A stretch of 14,511 nt of DNA, taken from NCBI GenBank assembly GCA_031554725.1, contig JAVBUZ010000032.1:1-14511 (forward strand). Reading direction: 5' to 3'. The notes under the pieces are model-generated. The model worked only from the letters and a program-made list of their open reading frames with translations, searched no databases and was not told the origin of the DNA. The DNA comes from JAVBUZ01 sp031554725 (GTDB taxonomy: Bacteria > Bacillota > Clostridia > Lachnospirales > Lachnospiraceae). The translations under genes were made by a program, and so were the position numbers. Positions 8,954-14,511 of this stretch are shown here, piece by piece (position 1 is the first letter of the stretch; each line of letters opens with the position of its first letter).

Positions 8954-10333
8954 CTATATCTTGATTTTTGTCCACTTTCCAGATTTAAAACGTATGCTGG
9001 TCATAGATAATCTGGCAATTTGATCACAAACAATTCCTAACCATATTCCTATAATACCCATTGAAAAAACATAAGCAAAAAGATAGGACGTTATCGGTCT
9101 AATTATTGTTACACAAATGGTAGATGTAAAAGCTGTAAATTTAACATCCCCAGCTCCTCTTAGGCAGCCCATATATATAACCTGCGAAACCTGCATAAGA
9201 ACAATAATCACCATAACTCGCATAATCTGAACGCCTAGCGCAATAATCGGCTCTTCCGTAAAATATAGTTCAAAAAACCACTTGCCCAAAATCAAATAAA
9301 GGGCAGAGAGCACAACAGAAATCATGTTTCCAATCCTCTGACAAATGGTTCCAAATTTTTTCGCTAAATCCGGCAGCTGCTGTCCAAGACTTTGACCAAT
9401 TAGGCTTACCGCAGCAACCTGCATCCCATCCCCAAAGGAGAAGGAAAGAGACATAATATTCATTCCTACTTGATTGGCTGCAAAAGCCTCTGTACCTAGC
9501 TTTGCTGCCATCACGGAAACCGACATAAAACCAACTCTTAACAAAATTTGTTCAATAAAAACGCTAGATGCTAGTTCAAATAATTGTTTTCCCGTCTTAA
9601 GGGATGGACGAATTTTTTCCTTGAAATAGAATCTAACATTTACAAAGCTATCTTTTCGAAATAGTGATGCAATACTCATGCCACAAGCAATTACTGTTCC
9701 TAATACAGTGGCAATTGCCGCCCCTCTAATTCCCCAAGCTGGAAAACCAAAATTGCCATTTATAAGCAAATAGTTACCAATGATATTAACCACGTTAGAG
9801 GTTATATTGGTTGTCATTGCTATTTTCGTGTTTCCAGAACCTCTTTGAGCTGCATTAATAGCTAAGGATATAATATTAAACATCATCCCGCCCATAATAA
9901 TTCTAAAATATAAAACCGCACTATCATGAGTATCACTGGCAGAACCTGCAAACCTAATAATCGGATTAGCAAAAATAACACACACCATACTTACGATTAT
10001 TCCTGCTAAGATAACAAAAATCAAGGCTGTCATTAAAACCTTATTGGCATCTTTTTGGTCATTCTCACCTTTTCGTCTTGCAACTAGTGCCGATATTGCC
10101 ACATTGGTTGCGATAAACAATGCTAACCCAACAAACTTCGGCTGAGTTGTTAGTCCTACTGCTGCTACTGCATAGGTCCCTAGCTTACTAACCATCATCG
10201 AGTCCACAATAGCTACAAAGGCTACAAAAAAAGACTCAATAACTGCGGGCCATGCAATCTGGATGGTTCTTTTAATATATGACTTATTTTCTTTTAATCT
10301 TGTTTTAATTTTCTTTTGTTGATCTACTTCCAT
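8954..10333 (-). CDS. MATE family efflux transporter
   Basis: This is a 459-residue multi-pass membrane protein of the MATE family, which exports organic cations or other compounds using a Na+ or H+ gradient. It has the usual two-repeat layout, beginning near IQIAWPAVIESFFVAFVAIVD with VGLTTQP soon after, and a second half starting near LFELASSVFIEQILLRVGF; about twelve hydrophobic segments are visible. I start it at ATG 10333, preceded by AAGGAAAAGGA and giving the normal family length. The frame extends upstream to a TTG at 10441, but that has no ribosome site and would place the promoter inside the coding region. It is the first gene of a leftward unit with the MraY-like and HAD-CPBP genes. 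The substrate is unknown. It shares a divergent promoter region with thiT, which hints at, but does not show, a link to thiamine compounds. Confidence 0.9.
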   Translation of the reverse strand: MEVDQQKKIKTRLKENKSYIKRTIQIAWPAVIESFFVAFVAIVDSMMVSKLGTYAVAAVGLTTQPKFVGLALFIATNVAISALVARRKGENDQKDANKVLMTALIFVILAGIIVSMVCVIFANPIIRFAGSASDTHDSAVLYFRIIMGGMMFNIISLAINAAQRGSGNTKIAMTTNITSNVVNIIGNYLLINGNFGFPAWGIRGAAIATVLGTVIACGMSIASLFRKDSFVNVRFYFKEKIRPSLKTGKQLFELASSVFIEQILLRVGFMSVSVMAAKLGTEAFAANQVGMNIMSLSFSFGDGMQVAAVSLIGQSLGQQLPDLAKKFGTICQRIGNMISVVLSALYLILGKWFFELYFTEEPIIALGVQIMRVMVIIVLMQVSQVIYMGCLRGAGDVKFTAFTSTICVTIIRPITSYLFAYVFSMGIIGIWLGIVCDQIARLSMTSIRFKSGKWTKIKI

Positions 10334-10400
10334 TTTCCTTTTCCTTTTACCCGTATGGTAAAGTATATGTCTGCCTATGCAAAAAATAGTACCGAAAAGT

Positions 10401-10429
10401 ATTGTACCACACATAATCACTTTTGTCTT
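10401..10429 (-). promoter_or_regulatory. Promoter of the MATE-MraY-HAD unit
   Basis: On the reverse strand there is AAGACA at 10424-10429 (4 of 6), a 17-nt spacer, and TACAAT at 10401-10406 (5 of 6) with an extended -10 TG just upstream. It would start transcription near 10394, leaving a leader of about 60 nt before ATG 10333. Its -35 overlaps that of the rightward thiT promoter by two bases. Confidence 0.55.
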
Positions 10430-10441
10430 GACACCAGTCAA
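10428..10441. repeat. Inverted repeat over the shared -35 region, possible operator
   Basis: TTGAC-ACCA-GTCAA is a perfect 5-bp inverted repeat with a 4-nt centre. It begins on the thiT -35 box and touches the MATE -35. An outer pair, TGTCTT at 10424-10429 and AAGACA at 10445-10450, extends it asymmetrically. A dimeric regulator bound here could affect both promoters. It may also be chance, since part of it is the -35 consensus itself. Confidence 0.25.
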
Positions 10442-10457
10442 AAAAGACAGTATAGTT
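10428..10457 (+). promoter_or_regulatory. Promoter of the TPP riboswitch-thiT transcript
   Basis: TTGACA at 10428-10433 is a perfect -35. An 18-nt spacer leads to TATAGT at 10452-10457 (5 of 6). Transcription would begin near 10464, just before the riboswitch aptamer, and the leader to ATG 10643 would be about 180 nt. Confidence 0.7.
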
Positions 10458-10479
10458 TACTCGAAACCAAAATTAAATA

Positions 10480-10565
10480 CCTGCTAGGGGAGCACACGCT
10501 GAGATTGAATTTTTATTCTAACCCTCAATACTTGAACCGGATAATACCGGCGTAAGGAAGCACGA
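10480..10565 (+). promoter_or_regulatory. TPP riboswitch (THI element)
   Basis: This is the thiamine pyrophosphate aptamer in the leader of thiT. The conserved blocks occur in order: GGGGAGC (10488-10494), CTGAGA (10500-10505), ACCC (10522-10525), then GGATAATACCGGCGTAAGGA (10540-10559). The closing helix P1 is TGCT (10483-10486) with AGCA (10560-10563). The pyrophosphate-sensing arm has CCGG/CCGG in place of the common CTGG/CCAG, which keeps the pairing. TPP binding is expected to reduce expression of the downstream thiamine transporter. Confidence 0.95.
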
Positions 10566-10610
10566 ATTATAGATACTTATTTTTGTGTATTTATAATACA
10601 GTCTGTGTCC

Positions 10611-10642
10611 CTCTTTGCGAATCTATCCAAGGAGGATTTTTT
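10611..10642 (+). promoter_or_regulatory. Possible riboswitch expression platform hiding the thiT ribosome site
   Basis: CCTCTT (10611-10616) can pair with AAGGAGG (10629-10635) with one bulged G. This masks the thiT Shine-Dalgarno and is followed by six T residues (10637-10642) just before ATG 10643. The hairpin is weak. It could act by hiding the ribosome site, or as a small terminator. An upstream stem, 10569-10577 with 10588-10596, may be the competing structure. This is inference from pairing only. Confidence 0.3.
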
Positions 10643-10720
10643 ATGTCAAAATTTATTAACAACGAAGGTGGCTATTAGTCCTTAGCTACCGCAGGGTACT
10701 ATGTACTAATCGCCGCTCTA
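10643..10720 (+). pseudogene. thiT: Interrupted 5' end of thiT: 11 codons, then in-frame TAG
   Basis: ATG 10643 follows an excellent ribosome site (AAGGAGG, 7 nt spacing) and reads MSKFINNEGGY, then TAG at 10676-10678. Read on in the same frame, it continues SLATAGYYVLIAALL into the open thiT frame at 10721, exactly 26 codons from the ATG. The post-stop segment forms the start of a membrane helix that runs without a break into the downstream protein, as expected if it was once one coding sequence. A single base change such as CAG, TGG or TAT/TAC to TAG would explain it. Alternatives are a sequencing error or a short upstream peptide with reinitiation at TTG 10721. Confidence 0.6.
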
Positions 10721-11323
10721 TTGCTGGCACTTCTCTTATCTGCAATTATTGTAGATCGCAAACAAAAAAACACCCGTTTTAGCGCCAAGCGCTTAGCTGT
10801 TTGCGGTGTTCTAATTGCCCTAGGCTTCGTCTTATCCTACATAAGGTTTCAAATGCCGTATGGAGGTTCTGCAACCTTATTTTCCATGCTTTGCATTTGT
10901 GTCATCGGCTATTTCTATGGAATTAAGGCTGGTTTACTTTCCGCCTTTGCCTATAGCATCCTGCAGTTTTTCCAAAGCGGTGGTTCTTTCATGCTTTCCC
11001 CTATGCAAATATGTTGCGACTACTTCTTTGCCTTTATTTCACTAGGAATCACTGGTTTCTTCTATAAAAACAAGAAACACTTTATCCTCGGGTACTTTCT
11101 AGCAATTATGCTAAGAGGACTCTTTCATACCATTGGAGGCTACCTATACTGGATGGACTACATGCCAGAAAGCTTCCCACAAAGCCTTGCTATTGTGTAT
11201 CCTTTTGTTTACAACTATAGCTATATTCTTTTGGAAGGCGCTATTACTATTCTTATTCTAAAGATTCCCGCTGTATCTAAAATGTTTACACGCGTGGAAG
11301 CTATCGCGACAGAACAAAATTAG
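10721..11323 (+). CDS. thiT: Thiamine ECF transporter S component ThiT, N-terminus interrupted
   Basis: ThiT binds thiamine in the membrane and works with the shared EcfAA'T module, which is not in this window. The open part, 200 codons from a TTG, has about six hydrophobic segments and reads as the ThiT/YuaJ family: GIKAGLLSAFAYSILQFF, LSPMQICCDYFFAF, LRGLFHTIGGYLYW, YPFVYNYSYILLEG. H136 and W144 (spacing H-x7-W) and Y160 and N165 (spacing Y-x4-N) match the pattern of thiamine-contacting residues in the well-studied Lactococcus ThiT. A TPP riboswitch upstream agrees. The TTG at 10721 has no ribosome site; the natural start is almost surely ATG 10643, cut off by the TAG at 10676, so the gene may be inactive or poorly expressed. 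With the amber as a residue the product would be 226 residues. The stop TAG is 12 nt before the first palindromic element. Confidence 0.85.
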   Translation: MLALLLSAIIVDRKQKNTRFSAKRLAVCGVLIALGFVLSYIRFQMPYGGSATLFSMLCICVIGYFYGIKAGLLSAFAYSILQFFQSGGSFMLSPMQICCDYFFAFISLGITGFFYKNKKHFILGYFLAIMLRGLFHTIGGYLYWMDYMPESFPQSLAIVYPFVYNYSYILLEGAITILILKIPAVSKMFTRVEAIATEQN

Positions 11324-11335
11324 AAGCAAAATAAT

Positions 11336-11529
11336 TTGTCAGAAAGTTATGATCGTGGATGAACACTAACAAAAATGACATTCCTTTGAGCAGCCACTCG
11401 CGTTTGAAGAACAACGCAGTGGTACGTAAAATCTGATAATACCAGATTTAAGTACCAGCGTTGTTCTACACTGCTTCTCCGGAATTGTATTTTTGTTAGT
11501 GCTCTCTACATAAAAGCATATTCTGACAT
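11336..11529 (+). repeat. Palindromic element copy 1, in the 3' flank of thiT
   Basis: This is a long imperfect hairpin beginning 12 nt after the thiT stop. Helices from base to tip: CACTAACAAAAAT (11364-11376) with 11489-11501, 13 bp perfect; AGCAG (11389-11393) with 11471-11475; AGAACAACGC (11408-11417) with 11458-11467; TGGTAC (11420-11425) with 11452-11457; 11427-11435 with 11443-11450 with one bulge; a 7-nt loop at 11436-11442. A 14-nt strand (11394-11407, containing CTCGCGTTTG) faces only 3 nt (11468-11470). Weaker outer pairing reaches TGTCAGAA (11337-11344) and its complement (11521-11528). There is no coding sequence. A-rich before and T-rich after the hairpin, it could end transcription from both sides. 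It is a diverged copy of 11598-11792 in opposite orientation. Confidence 0.85.
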
Positions 11530-11597
11530 TTCATTTTACTTCCAACGGGGCAAAAAACACAATCCTTTAAGCTTCTATTTCTTTTAAAAGCAAATTT

Positions 11598-11792
11598 TCA
11601 TTAATGTTAATCATTATGTAAATGGCAATAACAAAAATGCATTTTCTAAAGGGCAGTGTTGGAAAACGTTAGTGCTTAGAACCTGTCATTTAGGTTCTTA
11701 TGCACTATTACGTTTTCCTCCAAGCGCGAGCGCCTGCCCGATGAAATGCTATTTTTGTTATTGCGCATTCAAAATTATTAACTTAATGACAA
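11598..11792 (-). repeat. Palindromic element copy 2, at the 3' end of addA
   Basis: This second copy reads on the reverse strand like copy 1 on the forward strand. Helices by forward coordinates: GCAATAACAAAAAT (11625-11638) with 11751-11764, 14 bp perfect; GGGCAG (11651-11656) with 11734-11739; GGAAAACGT (11661-11669) with 11710-11718; TAGTGC (11670-11675) with 11702-11707; 11676-11684 with 11692-11700; loop 11685-11691. The asymmetric loop strand is 11719-11733 (reverse strand contains CTCGCGCTTG). The outer arms pair TCATTAA (11598-11604) with 11783-11789. The arm overlaps the addA stop codon and last two codons. The 68 bp between the copies (11530-11597) hold nothing I recognise, so the whole thiT-addA gap is accounted for by these two elements. 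Confidence 0.85.
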
Positions 11793-14511
11793 TGTACCTC
11801 TCTCCCTAAATAGAAGGAATACAATATCTTCTCTTTTACTTTCTTTCCAGTTAGCTTTTCAATTGCCTCTTGGTAATAGTCAAGCTGGGCACGATATCTT
11901 TCTATTAGCTCTTCTGGCGTTTTTATCTTATCAGTCTTATAGTCCGCAAGCACAATCTCCCCATCTTCTTCAAAGAATACGTCAATGATACCTTGTATAA
12001 GTACCGTTTCTTCTTCCGGGAAATCTAGCTCGCCGCTTTTAGGTAGTCTTTTTGCAGAAATCCCATATACAAAAGGCTGTTCTTTAAATAAGCTACCTGC
12101 TTTGTCTGCTTTTGCCATCCTCATAGCTAAATCAGATTCTAAGAAGGTAAGAATCTTTTGTTCTATAATTACTTGTCGGTATTCTGGACTTAGTTTTCCA
12201 CTTTCCGCCATTTTTTCAAGCTGTTCTTTCCACAAATTTTCCTTCGACTTGCCTTCTTCAAGTTGGGCAAAGGAAAATAGCTCCATTACCTTATGGACAG
12301 CACTACCTCTCGTAGCACCTGTTGGTGTTTCTTCTTGCTCTACAAATTTAGGAATGTATGGAACGATCTCTTCCTCTTTTATGCTATAAAAAGAAGCATC
12401 TTCTTTGTCTTCCATTGCCGCCTTTTTTAGTTCCGAAACGGTAGTCTTGGTATAAAGATTGGCAAGGTTTTCATGAGCGTAATGGTATGCAAATTTCTCT
12501 TTTAGTTCTTCTAAAAGGGAAATATCCAAATACTTATCACGATTTTCCAACATCCGTTTTCTGCCTGCCTCTTGCAAGGTATCCTCCAGCTTACCGCTTA
12601 CAAGCTCCAGGGTATTCCAAATATGGGTAGGTGCTAGGGTTGGAAGGATAAAATCTAAATAGGAGCTTGCCTTTATAAGGCTACCATAAGATAAGGGCTC
12701 TTCCTTCTTTTTCCCTCCACTTAGTAGCTCATACCTTGCTAGCTTATCTTCTATATTATCCATAACCCCAGTCATAATTAATTTTTCTTTTGCTCTAGTT
12801 AAGGCAACATAAAGCACACGAAGTTCTTCTGCTAAATTGTCTACTCTCATTTTTGCAGAAAGCACATTTTTACGTAGGGTACTATTCTTTAGTCTTCTCT
12901 CTGGACTTACATAATCCACACCGATTCCTAAGTCAATATCTACAATCAAAGATTTGTTCGCGTCCTGCATATTAAAACGCTTTGCTAGCCCAGCAACAAA
13001 GGTAACTGGAAATTCCAGTCCTTTACTTTTATGGATGCTCATGATACGCACAATGTCTGCATTTTCGTCTAAGATACTGGCCTCACCATAATCAACATCA
13101 TATTTATCAAGCTGCTCCATATAGCGGATAAAATGAAAGACGCCATAATAACTAGTCTTTTCAAAAGCCCCCGCTTTTTCAAGTAACATCTCTACATTGG
13201 CTAGACGTTGTTCCCCTGCCGGCTTAGCTGACACATAATACAAATAGTCATATTCTGCCATCCATGTTTTCAGTAGCATCCGAATCGGCATATAGGCGGT
13301 GTAGTTACGATACTTATGAATCTGTGCAAGAAATCTTTCACATTTTTCCTTTAGCATACCTTCTTCTTGCTCACTAAAAGAAACAATGCTTTCATATAAA
13401 TAATTACTTCTATATTTGCTCTTAATCTGGGCAATTTCCTGCTCTGAAAAACCTCCCACGATAGAATGTAAAACACCATATAACGGAATATCCTGTAATG
13501 GATTATCGAGCACTCGTAAAAAACTCATTACCTCTTGAATCTCGGTGGTTGCAAAATATCCTGTCTTACTTGCAATATATGCAGGAATTCCTTCTTCCTG
13601 AAAAACCTTCCTGAATTCTTCATCCCACCCGCTGTTGCTACGAAGTAAAACCACCATATCCTTATATCTTGCAGGACGAAGCTGTCCGCTCTCTTTGTCT
13701 GTTACCTGAAAGGTTCTTAGTAGCTCCTTTATTCTCTTTGCTATTCCAAGGGCTTCCATTTCCTTGGTGGATATTCCTTCATTTTTTTCAGGCTTTTCCA
13801 TGAGAATTAGTTCGCTGTCACAGCCTTCATTTACAGGGTAGCTTGCTCCTGGATAAAGGGCGGCACTTTCATCATATACGATTCCCCCCAAATACTCATT
13901 CATACTTCGTTTAAATACCTGGTTGACGGTATCTATTACTTCATTTCTACTTCTAAAATTCTTGTGTAAATCGATTCTTTGTTTTAGGCTATCGGTAGTT
14001 GTATAGGTACGATACTTATCTAAAAATAACTCCGGTCTTGCCAAACGAAACTTATAAATACTTTGTTTTACATCTCCAACCATAAAGCGATTAAAAACGT
14101 CACTATCCTCTTTAGAAACTGCTTTTAGCAAATACTCTTGCACCAGATTGCTATCTTGATACTCATCAATTAGTACCTCTTCAAAATAGTCTCGATACTC
14201 CAACGCGGTTTGCGTAGGCTCTACTTTCCCATCCTGATGGCTCAGTAATATATTTAGTGCAAAGTGCTCCATATCACTAAAATCTAGTAGCTTCTTTTCT
14301 CTTTTTATCTCATCAAAGCCAGTTTTAAATTCCAAGCACAAATCAATCAGCATGCGCACCGCGTCTTTTGCCTCCTGCATCTGCTCCATTACAAGCATAA
14401 GAGGGGTGCTAAAAAAATCAGTGCTTAAATCCTGAATACTTTCTTTTACTTCGTTTCTAATATTTTTTGCCTGTTCCCTTTTTTCTGGTGCAACAGAGTC
14501 GTCTTTCTTTA
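11783..14511 (-). CDS. addA: ATP-dependent helicase/nuclease subunit A, 3' part
   Basis: AddA, with AddB, unwinds and resects double-strand breaks up to Chi-like sites for RecA loading. The visible 908 residues are the C-terminal three quarters; the frame stays open to the window edge, and family length (about 1200) means the N-terminus with Walker A lies outside. Motifs seen: LLDFSDMEHFAL; Walker B LIDEYQDSN (DEYQD at 14153-14167); GDVKQSIYKFR near 14074; MSIHKSKGLEFP near 13.0 kb; LYVALTRAKEK near 12.8 kb; then the nuclease domain with GATRGSAVHKVMEL, QGIIDVFFEE and the catalytic DYKTD (11930-11944). Helicase and nuclease residues look intact. The last residues, HCH, lie partly inside palindromic element 2. 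No addB is visible; in Firmicutes it usually lies directly upstream. ATG 14398 is internal, not the true start. Confidence 0.95.
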   Translation of the reverse strand, partial: KKDDSVAPEKREQAKNIRNEVKESIQDLSTDFFSTPLMLVMEQMQEAKDAVRMLIDLCLEFKTGFDEIKREKKLLDFSDMEHFALNILLSHQDGKVEPTQTALEYRDYFEEVLIDEYQDSNLVQEYLLKAVSKEDSDVFNRFMVGDVKQSIYKFRLARPELFLDKYRTYTTTDSLKQRIDLHKNFRSRNEVIDTVNQVFKRSMNEYLGGIVYDESAALYPGASYPVNEGCDSELILMEKPEKNEGISTKEMEALGIAKRIKELLRTFQVTDKESGQLRPARYKDMVVLLRSNSGWDEEFRKVFQEEGIPAYIASKTGYFATTEIQEVMSFLRVLDNPLQDIPLYGVLHSIVGGFSEQEIAQIKSKYRSNYLYESIVSFSEQEEGMLKEKCERFLAQIHKYRNYTAYMPIRMLLKTWMAEYDYLYYVSAKPAGEQRLANVEMLLEKAGAFEKTSYYGVFHFIRYMEQLDKYDVDYGEASILDENADIVRIMSIHKSKGLEFPVTFVAGLAKRFNMQDANKSLIVDIDLGIGVDYVSPERRLKNSTLRKNVLSAKMRVDNLAEELRVLYVALTRAKEKLIMTGVMDNIEDKLARYELLSGGKKKEEPLSYGSLIKASSYLDFILPTLAPTHIWNTLELVSGKLEDTLQEAGRKRMLENRDKYLDISLLEELKEKFAYHYAHENLANLYTKTTVSELKKAAMEDKEDASFYSIKEEEIVPYIPKFVEQEETPTGATRGSAVHKVMELFSFAQLEEGKSKENLWKEQLEKMAESGKLSPEYRQVIIEQKILTFLESDLAMRMAKADKAGSLFKEQPFVYGISAKRLPKSGELDFPEEETVLIQGIIDVFFEEDGEIVLADYKTDKIKTPEELIERYRAQLDYYQEAIEKLTGKKVKEKILYSFYLGREVHCH

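Noticed and set aside
10334..10441. 36-residue N-terminal extension of the MATE protein from TTG 10441
   Set aside because: There is no ribosome site, it would exceed normal family length, and it contains an extended -10 promoter. ATG 10333 has a purine-rich site and fits the family.
10676..10678. TAG in thiT as a recoded codon (pyrrolysine or genome-wide reassignment)
   Set aside because: gltB, the MraY-like gene, the MATE gene and thiT itself all end in TAG, and nothing in a transporter N-terminus calls for a special residue. A nonsense change or error is simpler.
11336..11792. CRISPR array or insertion sequence
   Set aside because: There are only two copies, in opposite orientation, each a single long hairpin with no regular spacers. 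There is no transposase reading frame inside or between them.
11985..12389. Forward-strand frame of 134 codons within addA
   Set aside because: It is opposite the nuclease domain of addA, whose reverse-strand motifs are intact. It is a shadow frame.

Overview
The window looks like chromosomal DNA from a low-GC Gram-positive Clostridia, most likely Lachnospiraceae. The support is A+T-rich codon use, Gram-positive style Shine-Dalgarno sites, an AddA-type (not RecB-type) helicase-nuclease, and protein wording typical of that group. The species cannot be named from sequence alone. Most of the window is ordinary metabolic, envelope and repair genes. The unusual parts are the convergent intergenic region at 11.3-11.8 kb and the start of thiT.

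Layout, left to right. 1-128 (-): N-terminus of a lipoprotein, with its own promoter at 183-211. 254-6304 (-): gltB-gltD, the two subunits of NADPH glutamate synthase, 12 nt apart, followed by a hairpin terminator at 213-246. 6357-6395: a strong intrinsic terminator that ends the next upstream unit. 6423-10333 (-): a three-gene membrane-protein unit, transcribed in the order MATE transporter, MraY-like phosphosugar transferase, HAD phosphatase fused to a CPBP membrane domain, with gaps of 36 and 20 nt. 10401-10457: two divergent sigma-A-type promoters with overlapping -35 boxes. The leftward one drives the MATE unit and the rightward one drives a TPP riboswitch (10480-10565) and thiT, the thiamine ECF-transporter S component. 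The best thiT start (ATG 10643, GGAGG site) is followed after 11 codons by an in-frame TAG; the conserved body of the protein is open from a TTG at 10721 to 11323. 11324-11782: a convergent gene-free region filled by two diverged, oppositely oriented copies of a palindromic element of about 194 bp. 11783-14511 (-): the 3' part of addA, running off the right edge.

Function. GltBD makes glutamate from glutamine and 2-oxoglutarate. ThiT brings in thiamine under TPP control. AddA is one subunit of the double-strand-break resection complex. The MATE/MraY/HAD-CPBP unit is envelope-related but its joint role is unknown.

Most interesting observation. The two elements between thiT and addA align over 139 nt with no gap (94 identities counted by hand). 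At least eleven base pairs have changed on both sides while pairing is kept, and bulges, loop length and an asymmetric internal loop are preserved. Each copy has the same orientation relative to the gene whose 3' end it adjoins. I do not recognise the family; it could be a conserved 3'-UTR RNA structure or terminator, or an ERIC/bcr1-like non-autonomous palindromic repeat.
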